A DNA stretch of 64,000 nt from Demequina sp. NBRC 110054 (GTDB lineage Bacteria > Actinomycetota > Actinomycetes > Actinomycetales > Demequinaceae), in NCBI RefSeq assembly GCF_002090115.1, contig NZ_BBRK01000005.1:248001-312000 (forward strand), read 5' to 3'. A program made the translations under genes and the position numbers. Positions 31,624 through 41,230 of this stretch are shown here, piece after piece. Within the stretch, counting starts at the first letter, position 1. Every line of letters begins with the position of its first letter. Under the pieces are notes generated by a model. That model worked only from the letters and a program-made list of their open reading frames with translations. It made no database searches and was not told the DNA's origin.

Positions 31624-32541
31624 CTAAAGGTTCTGCGCTGAGAGAACGGCCTCGGCATGCCGAGCGACCGCCTCGGCGAGCACGACGGGCTCGACAGACC
31701 GCAGCGCCGGACCCACCGCGAGCAGCCGGCCGGCTGCCCAGTCGGCGTCGGACACCGAGAAGGTCGCGACGATGTCGTCGCCCGCGTCCTCGATGCGCGC
31801 GTCGGGGAAGTCCTCGAACGCCCACCGGGCGCTCCGGCCCGCCCGCACGCGTGCCTCGAGCCTCGGCTCGAGCGAGAAGCCGAGCCCCTGCGCCGGCTGG
31901 GTGACCACCGCATCGTCCGAGACCTCGGCCGAGACGATGCGGTCGAGGCGCAGGGTCCGATGGTCGCCGGCGCGACGGCACCAGCACTCGACGTAGCCCA
32001 GGCCCTCGATCGTGACGAGGCGGTGAGGCTCGATCACGCGCTCGGTGCGGTTGTCGTGGGAGTCGACGTACACGATCCGCACGGCCCGTCCCGTCGCGAG
32101 TCCGTCACGGACACCCTGGATGCGCGCGCGGTCCACCTCGGTCGACGGCAGCACCTCCATGGGCGCGGCGGAGATCGCGTCGCGCAGCTTGGCGAGCGCG
32201 GTCGCGGCGGCATCGGGAGCGGCACCGGACGCGACGAGCGTCCCGAGCGAGCCCAGCAGCGCGACCGCCTCGCGGGGGCTGAGCTTCACCTGCGTGAGGC
32301 CCTGGGCGTCGCGCAGCCGCGCGATGCGCCCGTCGAGCGCGTCGCCGTCGAAGTCGACGAACTCGTCGCTCAGGCCTCCCGGCTTGCCCGTCATGAACAG
32401 CAGCCAGACGTCCTTGCTGATCTGCTCGGGCGTGACGCCGAACCTCTCGGCGAGCTCGTCGAAGGTCGCCTCGCCCTGATGCTGGAGCAGCGACAGGATG
32501 GACAGCATCCTGGTGACCTGCTGGATCGCCTTCTCAGCCAC
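31624..32541 (-). CDS. pafC: WYL-domain DNA-damage regulator PafC
   Basis: A 305-residue regulator: N-terminal winged helix (ATFDELAERFGVTPEQISKDVWLL), WYL domain around RAVRIVYVDSHDNRTERVIEPHRLVTIEGLGYVECWCR, and a WCX-type C-terminus. With PafB it forms the heterodimer that activates the LexA-independent damage response of actinobacteria. GTG start with a perfect ggaggtg site; overlaps pafB by 8 nt. Confidence 0.9.
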   Translation of the reverse strand: MAEKAIQQVTRMLSILSLLQHQGEATFDELAERFGVTPEQISKDVWLLFMTGKPGGLSDEFVDFDGDALDGRIARLRDAQGLTQVKLSPREAVALLGSLGTLVASGAAPDAAATALAKLRDAISAAPMEVLPSTEVDRARIQGVRDGLATGRAVRIVYVDSHDNRTERVIEPHRLVTIEGLGYVECWCRRAGDHRTLRLDRIVSAEVSDDAVVTQPAQGLGFSLEPRLEARVRAGRSARWAFEDFPDARIEDAGDDIVATFSVSDADWAAGRLLAVGPALRSVEPVVLAEAVARHAEAVLSAQNL

Positions 32542-33508
32542 GGCACACCTCCAGAGCGGCGCGCGCGTGCTCCGCGACCTGAGCCGCAAGCTCCTGGGGC
32601 TCGACGACGCGCGCGGCGCCGCCGAGGGCGAGCACCTCCTCGCGCATCGCATCCGCGTGGCGGTAGTGGACGCGGATGAGGTCCCAGTCCCCCTCCGCGC
32701 CGATCTGCGTGCCGCGCGCGCGCAGCGCGTGCGCGGTCTCGGGCCGGGCCGCGATCACCGCGGTGCCTCCCTGCTGCGGAGAGAAGGCCTCGGGCCAGGT
32801 CGCCGGGAGCTCGTAGGCGTCCTTCTCCCCCGTGGCCGCGACGTCGCCCTGGATGCGCGAGAGCCGGAACGTCCTGGGCGCGTCGCGCACCGTGTCGTAG
32901 CCCTGGAAGTAGTACGCGCCCCCGCGGGTCAGCAGGCGCCACGGCTGCACGGAGCGCTCGGTGAGCCCCGAGGTCGCGGACGAGTAGTCGAAGACGACCC
33001 GCCTGCGGTCCTCGATCGCCTCGAGCAGCGCGGCGACGGCTGCGCCCGCGGCGCTCGAGCGGCCCGCGGACAGCACCGGTGCGGCCTCTCCCGCGAGGGT
33101 CCCGGAGGAGACCTTCGTGAGGGCCTGGCGCGCATCGTCGCCCAGGGTCGCGTCCTCCCAATAGGCGGTCGCGATCGACAGCACCGCGACCTCGGGCGGC
33201 GTGAGGTCGAGCACGGGGAAGGCCGCGTCCGTCGCGTCGATCCGATAGCCGAGCACGGTGCCGTGCGCGTCCTGGACCGTGAGCAGCGGGATCCCGAGGT
33301 GGCGAAGCGCGTCCTTGTCGCGCTCGAACATGCGCTCGAAGGACGCGTCCGCCTTCTTGAGCTCCGCGTCCGAGGCACCCGCCGGTACCCGCGTGTAGCC
33401 CTCGACCGTGTCTCGGATCGCCTCGCGGCTCATGCTGCGACGGCTGTCGGTGAGGGCCACCAGCAGGTTGAGAAGACGCGCGGTCGGCGTCGTCTGTGCG
33501 GCTGCCAT
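32534..33508 (-). CDS. pafB: WYL-domain DNA-damage regulator PafB
   Basis: A 324-residue partner of PafC. An N-terminal helix-turn-helix region (LLNLLVALTDSRRSMSREAIRDTVEGY) is followed by the WYL core: RRRVVFDYSSATSGLTERSVQPWRLLTRGGAYYFQGYDTVRDAPRTFRLSRI. The pair is usually next to pafA in proteasome-bearing species; here no pafA is adjacent and hisG lies 25 nt upstream. Retention without the Pup ligase fits the view that PafBC acts in DNA repair rather than pupylation. Confidence 0.9.
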   Translation of the reverse strand: MAAAQTTPTARLLNLLVALTDSRRSMSREAIRDTVEGYTRVPAGASDAELKKADASFERMFERDKDALRHLGIPLLTVQDAHGTVLGYRIDATDAAFPVLDLTPPEVAVLSIATAYWEDATLGDDARQALTKVSSGTLAGEAAPVLSAGRSSAAGAAVAALLEAIEDRRRVVFDYSSATSGLTERSVQPWRLLTRGGAYYFQGYDTVRDAPRTFRLSRIQGDVAATGEKDAYELPATWPEAFSPQQGGTAVIAARPETAHALRARGTQIGAEGDWDLIRVHYRHADAMREEVLALGGAARVVEPQELAAQVAEHARAALEVCRG

Positions 33509-33532
33509 GTTCCCCCTCGGCGACGTGTCGGG

Positions 33533-34375
33533 CTAGACCCGCACCGCCAGCAGCTCGGTGGTGATGATGGCTCGGGCACCGACAGCGTAGAGCTGGTCCA
33601 TGATGTGGTTCATCTCGACACGCGGGATCATCACTCGCACGGCGGAGCCGTCCGAGCCGTGCAGGGGCGAGACCGTAGGGCCCTCGAAGCCGGGGGTGAC
33701 GGCGAGCGCGTCCGCGAGCCTGTCGGCAGCGACGTCGTAGTCGACCATCACGTACTGACGTGCCATGAGGACGCCGCGCAGGCGACCGACGAGCACGGCG
33801 ATCTCGTCGTCCGTCGTGTCGGGACCCTTGATGAGGATCGCCTCGGACTTCAGGATCGGGTCGCCGAAGATCTCGAGGCCCGCGGCGCGCAGCGTCGTGC
33901 CGGTCGAGACGACGTCGGCGACGACGTCGGCCACGCCCAGGCGCACCGACGACTCGACCGCACCGTCGAGGCGGACCACGTCGGCCTCGACGCCGAACGA
34001 CTTGAGGTGGTGCTTCACGAGGCGCGGGTAGGACGTCGCGACGCGCTTGCCGTGGACGTCCTCGACCGAGCCGGCGACGCCGGGGGCCGCGGCATAGCGG
34101 AACGTCGAGCCGCCGAAGCCGAGCTCGAGGTGCTCGACCGCGGGCGCACCGGAGTCGAGAAGGAGGTCGCGGCCCGTGATGCCGGCCTGGACGGTGCCGG
34201 AGCCGACGTAGACGGCCACGTCGCGCGGCCGCAGGAAGAAGAACTCGACGTCGTTGCGGGCGTCGACCAGCACGAGCTCACGGGTGTCCCGGCGCTGCTT
34301 GTAGCCGGCCTCCTTGAGGAGCTGGGATGCGGGCTCGGACAGCGAGCCCTTGTTGGGAACGGCGATGCGAAGCAC
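33533..34375 (-). CDS. hisG: ATP phosphoribosyltransferase
   Basis: A 280-residue long-form HisG, first enzyme of histidine synthesis (ATP + PRPP). N-terminal LRIAVPNKGSLSEPASQLL, PRPP loop region DVVADVVSTGTTLRAAGLEIF, and a C-terminal regulatory HisG_C domain (MVDYDVAADRLADALAVTPGFEGPTVSPL) that binds histidine for feedback inhibition. The GTG start was chosen for the family N-terminus. hisE lies 11 nt upstream. Confidence 0.95.
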   Translation of the reverse strand: MLRIAVPNKGSLSEPASQLLKEAGYKQRRDTRELVLVDARNDVEFFFLRPRDVAVYVGSGTVQAGITGRDLLLDSGAPAVEHLELGFGGSTFRYAAAPGVAGSVEDVHGKRVATSYPRLVKHHLKSFGVEADVVRLDGAVESSVRLGVADVVADVVSTGTTLRAAGLEIFGDPILKSEAILIKGPDTTDDEIAVLVGRLRGVLMARQYVMVDYDVAADRLADALAVTPGFEGPTVSPLHGSDGSAVRVMIPRVEMNHIMDQLYAVGARAIITTELLAVRV

Positions 34376-34386
34376 TGTTTCTCCGA

Positions 34387-34650
34387 TTACAGGTAGCGGT
34401 AGACGTCCTGGAGGGACAGGCCCTTGGCGATCATCATCACCTGCGCGTGATAGAGCAGCTGAGAGATCTCCTCGGCGGTCTCCTCGTCCGACTGGAACTC
34501 GGCGGCCATCCACGACTCGGCGGCCTCCTCGACGAGCTTCTTGCCGATGGCATGGACGCCCTTGTCCAGGAGGGCGACGGTGCCAGAGCCCTCGGGGCGC
34601 TCGGCAGCACGGGTGCTCAACTCGGTGTACAGCTCTTCGAAGGTCTTCAC
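34387..34650 (-). CDS. hisE: Phosphoribosyl-ATP pyrophosphatase
   Basis: An 87-residue all-helical MazG-like enzyme for the second step of histidine synthesis. Characteristic [31 protein letters not shown] and [24 protein letters not shown] carry the acidic metal-binding residues. Separate from HisI as usual in actinobacteria. GTG start; pairs with hisG. Confidence 0.94.
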   Translation of the reverse strand: MKTFEELYTELSTRAAERPEGSGTVALLDKGVHAIGKKLVEEAAESWMAAEFQSDEETAEEISQLLYHAQVMMIAKGLSLQDVYRYL

Positions 34651-34712
34651 GCGCTCCACCTTATCGGGGCTGAGGCGGGACCTGCGACAGCGGGTGACAG
34701 CCGGTGGTGGGG

Positions 34713-35177
34713 CTACAGCGTGCGCAGCGTCACGGCGGTCTGGAGAGCCGCCTCGACGGCCTCGGCGCCCTTGTCCTCCTCCGAGTCCGGCAGACCCGCG
34801 CGGTTCAGCGCCTGCTCCACGGTGTCGACCGTGAGGATGCCGAAGCCGACCGGAACGGCGTGCTCGCGAGCGACGTCCGTGAGGCCCTGCGTCACCGACT
34901 GGCACACGTACTCGAAGTGCGGCGTGCCTCCGCGGATGACGACTCCGAGGCTCGCGATCGCGTCCGCACCGCGCCGGGCGAGGGCCTCCGCGACGACCGT
35001 GAGCTCGAACGCTCCGGCGACACGGGTCACCCGATACGACGCGCCCGCCGCCTCGGCGGCCCGCACGGCGCCCGCGACGAGCCCGTCCATGATCTCGGTG
35101 TGCCACGAGGACGCGACGATCTCGACCGTGAGGCCCGTCCCGTCGACCGTGATCTCCGGTGCGCCGTCTCCGCTCAT
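34713..35177 (-). CDS. ribH: 6,7-dimethyl-8-ribityllumazine synthase
   Basis: A 154-residue lumazine synthase, penultimate step of riboflavin synthesis. Motifs [56 protein letters not shown] and [17 protein letters not shown] include the catalytic histidine region. The ATG overlaps the ribBA stop (ATGA). Last gene of ribD-ribE-ribBA-ribH. Confidence 0.95.
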   Translation of the reverse strand: MSGDGAPEITVDGTGLTVEIVASSWHTEIMDGLVAGAVRAAEAAGASYRVTRVAGAFELTVVAEALARRGADAIASLGVVIRGGTPHFEYVCQSVTQGLTDVAREHAVPVGFGILTVDTVEQALNRAGLPDSEEDKGAEAVEAALQTAVTLRTL

Positions 35178-36415
35178 GCGTCCTCTCCCTGCAGGTGTCC
35201 CATCCGCTCGACCTTGGTCTGGCGGTAGAACTCGTTCTCCGGGTGCGCGCCCACGTGATGCGGCACCCTCTCCACGCACGCGATGCCGGAGGCTCGCAGC
35301 CCCTCGACCTTCGCGGGGTTGTTGGTCATCAGGCGGATCTCGCTCAGCCCCAGGTCGTGCAGGATCGCCGCCGCGGCGCCGTACTCGCGCCGGTCGACGG
35401 GCAGCCCCAGGTCGGTGTTCGCGTCGACCGTGTCCCGTCCCTGGTCCTGAAGGCCGTACGCCTTGATCTTGGACAGGATGCCGATGCCGCGACCCTCGTG
35501 CCCCGTGAGGTACACGACCGCGCCGCCCTCCTCGACGATGCGCGCGATGGCGGAGTCGAGCTGGGGTCCGCAGTCGCAGCGCAGCGAGCCGAAGGCGTCG
35601 CCGGTGAGGCACTCGGAGTGCACGCGCACGATCGGCACGACTCCGTCCTTCGGCGGCACGACCATCGCCACGTGCTCGTCGCCGGTGCGGGCGTCGCGGT
35701 AGCCGCGGACGGTCACGTCGCCGTGGACGGTGGGCAGGCGCGCCTCGCCCTCGAGCAGCACGCGGTGCGGCTGCGGGCCGACCGGGGCCGCGAGGTCGCC
35801 GACGTGGCGCCGGTAGGCGATGAGGTCTGCGATGGTGAGGAAGACCAGGCCCTCCTTGTCGGCGAGGGCCGTCGCCGAGCCCTGCCGCATCATGGTGCCG
35901 TCGTCGTTCACGAGCTCGGCGATCACGCCCACGTGGGAGACGCCGGCGAGCCGGCACAGGTCGACCGCGGCCTCCGTGTGCCCGGGACGATGCAGCACTC
36001 CCCCGGCGACGGCGCGCAGGGGAAGCACGTGGCCGGGACGGATGAAGGCCTCGTGGCCCGCGTCCTCGTCCGCGAGCAGCTGAAGCGTGTGGTGGCGGTC
36101 CGCGGCGGAGATGCCCGTGGTGACGCCCTCCGCCGCGTCCACGGACACGGTGTAGGCGGTGCGGCGCGGGTCCTGGCTCTGCGGGACCATGAGCGGCAGC
36201 TTGAGCGCGTCCGCGCGGTCGCCGGTCATCGGGGCGCACAGGTAGCCCGACGAGTGCCGGATGCCCCACGCGATCCACTCGACCGTCGCGCGCTCGGCGG
36301 ACATGATGAAGTCCGCCTCGTCCTCGCGGTCGTGCGAGTCGGCGACGAGGACGGGGCGCCCCGCGCGGATGTCCTCGAGCGCGCGCTCGACGAGCGCGAC
36401 CATCTCGGCGGTCAT
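35174..36415 (-). CDS. ribBA: Bifunctional DHBP synthase / GTP cyclohydrolase II
   Basis: A 413-residue fusion. The N-terminal RibB half (about 1-210) has [19 protein letters not shown] and [10 protein letters not shown] and makes dihydroxybutanone phosphate. The C-terminal RibA half has [19 protein letters not shown], with three Zn-binding Cys, and [22 protein letters not shown], and opens GTP. These supply both riboflavin precursors. RibA usually has RQEGRGIGL; here it is GHEGRGIGI, a mild variant. ATGA overlaps on both sides. Confidence 0.95.
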   Translation of the reverse strand: MTAEMVALVERALEDIRAGRPVLVADSHDREDEADFIMSAERATVEWIAWGIRHSSGYLCAPMTGDRADALKLPLMVPQSQDPRRTAYTVSVDAAEGVTTGISAADRHHTLQLLADEDAGHEAFIRPGHVLPLRAVAGGVLHRPGHTEAAVDLCRLAGVSHVGVIAELVNDDGTMMRQGSATALADKEGLVFLTIADLIAYRRHVGDLAAPVGPQPHRVLLEGEARLPTVHGDVTVRGYRDARTGDEHVAMVVPPKDGVVPIVRVHSECLTGDAFGSLRCDCGPQLDSAIARIVEEGGAVVYLTGHEGRGIGILSKIKAYGLQDQGRDTVDANTDLGLPVDRREYGAAAAILHDLGLSEIRLMTNNPAKVEGLRASGIACVERVPHHVGAHPENEFYRQTKVERMGHLQGEDA

Positions 36416-37005
36416 GAGCGGGCTCCCAGCATCTTCTCGACGTACTTGCCGATCACGTCGACCTCGACGTTCGCGCGTGCGCCGACCTGCATGTCTCCGA
36501 AGCCCGTCTCCGCGAGCGTGGTCGGGATGAGCGAGACGGTCGCGAGGTCGCCCTCGAGGGCCGCGACCGTGAGCGACGTGCCGTTGAGCGCGATCGAGCC
36601 CTTCGCGACGACGTACCGCTCGAGGTCCGCCGGGATGCGGAAGGTGAGATCGGTCCACTCGGGCTGCGAGTCGCGCGCCACGAGCTCGGCGACGCCGTCG
36701 ACGTGCCCCTGCATCATGTGACCGCCGAGTCGCCCATCGGCACGCATCGCGCGCTCGAGGTTGACGCGCTGACCGACCTTCAGGTCGGACAGGGTGGTGG
36801 TCTGAAGCGTGACGCGCATGACGTCCGCGTTCCAGGTGTCGCCCGAGTGGCTCGCGACCGTGAGGCACACGCCGTCCACGGCGATCGACTCGCCATGCAC
36901 GAAGTCGCCGCCGAACCCCGGTGAGGAGATCGCGATCTGAGACTGGGCGCCGTTGTCGGTGACGGCCATGACCGTGCCGACCGACTCGACGATGCCGGTG
37001 AACAT
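36412..37005 (-). CDS. ribE: Riboflavin synthase, alpha subunit
   Basis: A 197-residue two-lobed enzyme that dismutates lumazine to riboflavin. The internal repeat is clear: [12 protein letters not shown] with [11 protein letters not shown] in lobe 1, and [11 protein letters not shown] with [11 protein letters not shown] in lobe 2. The ATG shares its last sense base with the ribD stop. Operon with ribD upstream and ribBA downstream. Confidence 0.96.
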   Translation of the reverse strand: MFTGIVESVGTVMAVTDNGAQSQIAISSPGFGGDFVHGESIAVDGVCLTVASHSGDTWNADVMRVTLQTTTLSDLKVGQRVNLERAMRADGRLGGHMMQGHVDGVAELVARDSQPEWTDLTFRIPADLERYVVAKGSIALNGTSLTVAALEGDLATVSLIPTTLAETGFGDMQVGARANVEVDVIGKYVEKMLGARS

Positions 37006-37994
37006 CAAGGTCCTTTCGTGAACACTGCTGTGACCAGGGTATCCGCGCCGAGGCGCGTCACGGTCACGTCCGACCCTCTCAACGCGTCGGTCATGGTGCC
37101 GATTCCCAGGTCGCCGACGGCGGTCGGACCGGCGCCGAGCAGCGCGGGCGCGATGTACGCGTGGACCTCGTCGACGAGGCCCGCGCGCAGGAACGCGGAG
37201 GTGACGATCGCTCCGCCCTCCACCATCAGGGTGCGCGCATCGCGCCGCCACAGCATGTCGAGCACCTGGGCAGGGTCGTGCGTCCGCGCCGCCAGCACGT
37301 TGTCGTCGCGCCACACCTTCGCGCCGGCCGTGTCCGCCATGCCCATGACGACCCGCAGCGGCTGGTGAGGCGTGTGCACGCCGGGCGGGCGTGCGCTGAG
37401 CGCAGGGTCGTCGGCACGCACCGTGCCGGTGCCCACGAGGATCGCGTCGACCGCGGCACGCGTGTGGTGGGCGTGGCCGCGGGCCTGCTCGCCCGTGATC
37501 CAGAAGCTCGAGCCGTCCGCGGCGGCGGTGCGCCCGTCGAGGGTCTGCGCCCACTTCGCGATCACGTACGGCCGGCCAAGCTCCATCGCGCGCAGCCAGC
37601 GAGAGTTCAGCTCTCGCGCCCCGGGATGCGGCACGAACTCGGCGTCGATGCCGCGGCCGCGCAGCACAGAGCCGCCTCCCGACGCCTCGGGGTTGGGATC
37701 CTCGACGGCGTAGATCACGCGGCCGACGCCCGCGACGGTCAGCGCATCCGCACACGGGCCAGTGCGCCCCGTGTGGGTACAGGGCTCGAGCGTGACATAG
37801 GCAGTCGCACCCGCCACATCGGCTCCCTCGGCTGCGGCCCTCTCCAGGGCGTCCGCCTCGGCGTGCGGGGTGCCCGCACCGCGATGCCAGCCCTCCGCAA
37901 GCACGCGGCCCTCGGCGTCCGTGAGCACGCAGCCGACACGGGGGTTCGGTCCCCACAGGGGCCCCTGCGCGGCAAGCAGCACGGCGCGGTCCAT
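37005..37994 (-). CDS. ribD: Bifunctional pyrimidine deaminase/reductase RibD
   Basis: A 329-residue fusion. The deaminase half has the zinc motif TPHAEADAL (His44, Glu46) and LEPCTHTGRTGPC (Cys72, Cys81). The reductase half has VIAKWAQTLDGRTA, AVDAILVGTGTVRADDP and TLMVEGGAIVTSAFL. It performs two successive steps of riboflavin synthesis. The ATG used begins right at the first helix; the frame stays open upstream but offers no other normal start codon. No FMN riboswitch is visible because rpe ends only 37 nt upstream. Confidence 0.94.
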   Translation of the reverse strand: MDRAVLLAAQGPLWGPNPRVGCVLTDAEGRVLAEGWHRGAGTPHAEADALERAAAEGADVAGATAYVTLEPCTHTGRTGPCADALTVAGVGRVIYAVEDPNPEASGGGSVLRGRGIDAEFVPHPGARELNSRWLRAMELGRPYVIAKWAQTLDGRTAAADGSSFWITGEQARGHAHHTRAAVDAILVGTGTVRADDPALSARPPGVHTPHQPLRVVMGMADTAGAKVWRDDNVLAARTHDPAQVLDMLWRRDARTLMVEGGAIVTSAFLRAGLVDEVHAYIAPALLGAGPTAVGDLGIGTMTDALRGSDVTVTRLGADTLVTAVFTKGP

Positions 37995-38031
37995 CGCCGC
38001 CTCATCGTCGAGACGTGCGTCCGGGGTCAGC

Positions 38032-38700
38032 TCATCGATGATCGGCGGCCTCCTGAGCGATGCGGCGCAGGGCGTCGATCTCCCCGGCGCGGTCGGCGGC
38101 GCCGTAGATCGCGGAGCCCGCGACGAGCATGTCGGCGCCCGCGGCCGCGACGATCGGCGCCGTCTCGCGCGTCACACCGCCGTCGACCTCGATCCGCAGC
38201 GGGTGCGCGGCCGCCGTGGCCGCCTCGCGCAGCGCGGTCACCTTCGGCATGGTGTGCTGCATGAACGACTGCCCGCCGAAGCCCGGCTCGACGGTCATCA
38301 CGAGCACCATGTCGAACTCGACGAGCACGTCGAGCACCTGGTCGACCGGGGTGTCGGGCTTGATCGCGACCGAGGAGCGCGCGCCGAGGGCGCGCAGGTC
38401 GCGGGCGATCCTCACCGGCTCCGCCGCCGCCTCGAGGTGGAAGGTCACCGAGGTCGCTCCCGCCTCCGCGTAGCGCGGGGCCCAGCGATCGGGATCCTCG
38501 ATCATCAGGTGGGCGTCCACCGGGAGGGGCGACACCTCGGCGAGGCGCTCGAGCACGGGCAGCCCGAGCGTGAGGTTCGGCACGAAGTGCCCGTCCATCA
38601 CGTCGATGTGGACCCAGTCGGCGCCAGCGACGCTGGTGATCTCGGACTCGAGGTTGGCGAAGTCGGCCGACAGGATCGAAGGAGCGATCTCAATAGCCAT
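38032..38700 (-). CDS. rpe: Ribulose-phosphate 3-epimerase
   Basis: A 222-residue TIM-barrel enzyme interconverting ribulose-5-P and xylulose-5-P. Motifs IEIAPSILSADFANLE, WVHIDVMDGHFVPNLTLG, VDAHLMIEDPDRW, VLVMTVEPGFGGQSFM and IEVDGGVTRE are all present, including the two catalytic Asp. A GTG two codons upstream (38706) is an alternative start. It supplies the pentose phosphate used by ribD/ribBA neighbours. Confidence 0.96.
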   Translation of the reverse strand: MAIEIAPSILSADFANLESEITSVAGADWVHIDVMDGHFVPNLTLGLPVLERLAEVSPLPVDAHLMIEDPDRWAPRYAEAGATSVTFHLEAAAEPVRIARDLRALGARSSVAIKPDTPVDQVLDVLVEFDMVLVMTVEPGFGGQSFMQHTMPKVTALREAATAAAHPLRIEVDGGVTRETAPIVAAAGADMLVAGSAIYGAADRAGEIDALRRIAQEAADHR

Positions 38701-38730
38701 AGGCACAACCTAGCGCGCGGAGGAACGGCC

Positions 38731-40266
38731 TCAGGACAGGCGCCGCTGGAGCAGCGCAAGGAACATGCTGTCGGTGCCGTGGACGTGGGTCCACAGCTGC
38801 ACGTGCGGGCCGCGACCCCAATCGCCGGGACTCGTGCCCGTCGCGCTAGCGACCGCCTCACGCGCGTCCAGGACCTCCGCGCCGGCCGCCCTCGCGACGA
38901 CGTCCCGCGTCTCCGCGAGCAGCGGGGAGCACGTGATGTAGGCGACCAGGCCGCCTGGCCTCACGAGGCGCAGCGCGTTGGCGAGGAGTCGCTCCTGGGC
39001 CTCCTGCAGGTCGGCGACATCTCGGGGCTCCTTGCGCCACCGAGCCTCCGGCCTGCGCCGCAGTGCGCCGAGCCCCGTGCACGGCGCGTCGAGCAGCACG
39101 CGGTCGTAGGCGGCCTCGTCGCCCCACGCGGTGCCGTCGCCGACCGCGACCGAGACGACGCCCTCGGGGATCGCCTTGACCGAGTCCTCGACTAGGCGCG
39201 CGCGGTGCGGATGGAGCTCGAGGGCGTCGAGCGTCGCCTTCCCGAGCGCGGCGTGGGCGCCGAGCAGGGCCGCCTTGCCTCCCGGTCCCGCGCACAGATC
39301 GAGCCACCGCTCCCCCTGCTCCACCGGACGCGCGGCGACGAGCGCGCTCGCGACCACCTGGCTGCCCTCGTCCTGGACGGCGGCGCGGCGCTCGCGGACG
39401 GCCTCGATCGCGCCAGGATCGCCGCCTCCGCTCAGCACGACCGCCGTCGGGGCGTAGCGCCCCGGCTCGGCTCCGGGCACCTCGTCGACAAGGGACGATG
39501 CGTCGGCCAGGCCTGGGCGGGCGACCAGGGCGACGCGCGCGGGCGAGTTGTCGGCCTCGAGCAGCTGGGCGAGCTCGGAGACCCGGCCGTCGGCCTCGAG
39601 CGCGGACGCGAGCTCCGAGGCGACCCAGGACGGGTGCGAGTGGCGCAGGGCCACCGCGTCGCGGGACTGGCCGGGAGCGACGCGCGCCTCCCATGCCTCC
39701 CGCGTGGCCTCGGAGACGCGGCGCAGGATCGCGTTGACGAACTTCGAGGGCCCCACGCCGAGCCGGGCTCGCGCGAGCGACACGGTCTCGCCCACGGCCG
39801 CGTGGTCTGCGACGCGCATGCCGAGGATCTGATGGGCTCCGAGCCACAGGACGCGGCGCGCGCCCGGGTCGATCTTGCTCACCGGACGCTGAGCCGCGTA
39901 CGCGATCACCGCGTCGTAGAAGCCGTGCATGCGCAGCGCGCCGTACGCGAGCTCCGTGGCGAACGCCGCGTCACGTCCCCCGAGCCGGTGGTCCGCGAGG
40001 ATGCGCGGCATCACGAGGTTCGCGTAGCCGCCCTCGGCGTCGACCGCCTCGACGCAGTCGAGCGCGGCCGCGCGTGCGGGGTCGCTGGGGGTCGGACGAC
40101 GGTTCGATCCGCCGCGGCTCGGTGACCGATGGTTCGCGCCGCCGCGGTTGCCGGAGCCGCCGCGTCCGGCCCGCCCCTTGGCGGGGCCACGCCGAGCGCC
40201 GTCGCGACGGTTCGAGTCGCGTGGACCGCCGCCGCGCCCACGCTCTACCGATCCGTCGCCGCTCAT
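38731..40266 (-). CDS. rsmB: 16S rRNA m5C967 methyltransferase RsmB
   Basis: A 511-residue enzyme. The first about 60 residues are an Arg/Gly/Ser-rich basic tail (RGRGGGPRDSNRRDGARRG and similar), unusual in RsmB and probably RNA-binding. A NusB-like helical domain follows (AALDCVEAVDAEGGYANLVM), then the Rossmann domain with WLDLCAGPGGKAALLG and both catalytic Cys motifs, DAPCTGLG and YITCSPL. ATG overlaps the fmt stop. Both genes act on translation initiation and rRNA and are commonly adjacent. Confidence 0.93.
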   Translation of the reverse strand: MSGDGSVERGRGGGPRDSNRRDGARRGPAKGRAGRGGSGNRGGANHRSPSRGGSNRRPTPSDPARAAALDCVEAVDAEGGYANLVMPRILADHRLGGRDAAFATELAYGALRMHGFYDAVIAYAAQRPVSKIDPGARRVLWLGAHQILGMRVADHAAVGETVSLARARLGVGPSKFVNAILRRVSEATREAWEARVAPGQSRDAVALRHSHPSWVASELASALEADGRVSELAQLLEADNSPARVALVARPGLADASSLVDEVPGAEPGRYAPTAVVLSGGGDPGAIEAVRERRAAVQDEGSQVVASALVAARPVEQGERWLDLCAGPGGKAALLGAHAALGKATLDALELHPHRARLVEDSVKAIPEGVVSVAVGDGTAWGDEAAYDRVLLDAPCTGLGALRRRPEARWRKEPRDVADLQEAQERLLANALRLVRPGGLVAYITCSPLLAETRDVVARAAGAEVLDAREAVASATGTSPGDWGRGPHVQLWTHVHGTDSMFLALLQRRLS

Positions 40267-41198
40267 GCCTCCCCCAGCGCTGCCGACTCGGGCAGACGCG
40301 CGCCGCGCCACCAGTCCCGCGCGGCCATCTGCTTGCGCCCCGCCGGCGCGATCCACGACAGCGCGACCGGATGTGTGCCGGTGCCGACGAGGACCTCCCC
40401 GTCGGCCTCCCTGAGCTGGCCTGGCACGGTCAACGGCTCGTCGAAGCGGGGCGAGACCGGGCCGATCTTCGCGACCTGACCGTCCGGCAGCGTCGTCCAG
40501 GCGCCGGGCGCGGGCGTGCAGCCGCGGACCTGACGGTCGACGACGTGCGCGGGCCGCTCCCACCGCACATAGGCGTCCTCGCGCGTGAGCTTGGGCGCGT
40601 GCGAGACGTCGTCGCCGCTCTGAGGCTCGGGCACGAGAGCGCCCGCCTCGAGGCCGGACATGGTCTGGGCGAGGAGGGGTGCGCCGGCCTGCGCGAGCCG
40701 GTCGAGCAGATCGCCCGCGGTGTCCGTGGGGCGGATCCGCTCGGTGAGGACCCCGAGCACGGGCCCGGTGTCCATGCCCCTGTCGAGCAGGAACGTCGTG
40801 GCTCCGGTGAGGTCGTCGCCCGCCATCAGGGATCGCTGCACCGGCGCGGCGCCACGCCATGCGGGCAGCACCGAGAAGTGCAGGTTCACCCAGCCGAGCT
40901 GCGTCGCCTCAAGCATCGCGGGCCGCAGGATCTGGCCGTACGCGACGACCGCGCCGGCGTCGGCGTCGAGCGCGCGCACCTGGGCGACGAACTCCGGGTC
41001 CGAGGCCTTCTCGGGCGTCAGCACGTCGAGTCCCTTGCCGAGCGCGAACTCCTTCACCGGCGACGGGTGGAGCGTACGGCCGCGTCGGCCCCTGGCGTCG
41101 GGCTGGGTGATCACGGCGACCACCTCGTGGTCCGAGGCGAGCAGCGCCTCCAGGCTGGGGACGGCGACGTCAGGGGTGCCGGCGAAGATCAGGCGCAT
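40263..41198 (-). CDS. fmt: Methionyl-tRNA formyltransferase
   Basis: A 311-residue enzyme formylating initiator Met-tRNA. Begins MRLIFAGTPDVAVPSLEALL. The catalytic core NLHFSVLPAWRGAAPVQRSLMAGDDLTGATTFLLDRGMDTGPVL holds the Asn-His-Asp set; a C-terminal OB-like domain follows. Start ATG at the family position, 32 nt after priA. Its stop overlaps the rsmB start. Confidence 0.96.
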   Translation of the reverse strand: MRLIFAGTPDVAVPSLEALLASDHEVVAVITQPDARGRRGRTLHPSPVKEFALGKGLDVLTPEKASDPEFVAQVRALDADAGAVVAYGQILRPAMLEATQLGWVNLHFSVLPAWRGAAPVQRSLMAGDDLTGATTFLLDRGMDTGPVLGVLTERIRPTDTAGDLLDRLAQAGAPLLAQTMSGLEAGALVPEPQSGDDVSHAPKLTREDAYVRWERPAHVVDRQVRGCTPAPGAWTTLPDGQVAKIGPVSPRFDEPLTVPGQLREADGEVLVGTGTHPVALSWIAPAGRKQMAARDWWRGARLPESAALGEA

Positions 41199-41230
41199 GC
41201 GCCCATCGTAGGTGCGAGGACGCGCTCGGT

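Noticed and set aside
37995..38031. FMN riboswitch before the rib genes
   Set aside because: Only 37 nt separate rpe from ribD, too short for an RFN element, and no such motif is visible.
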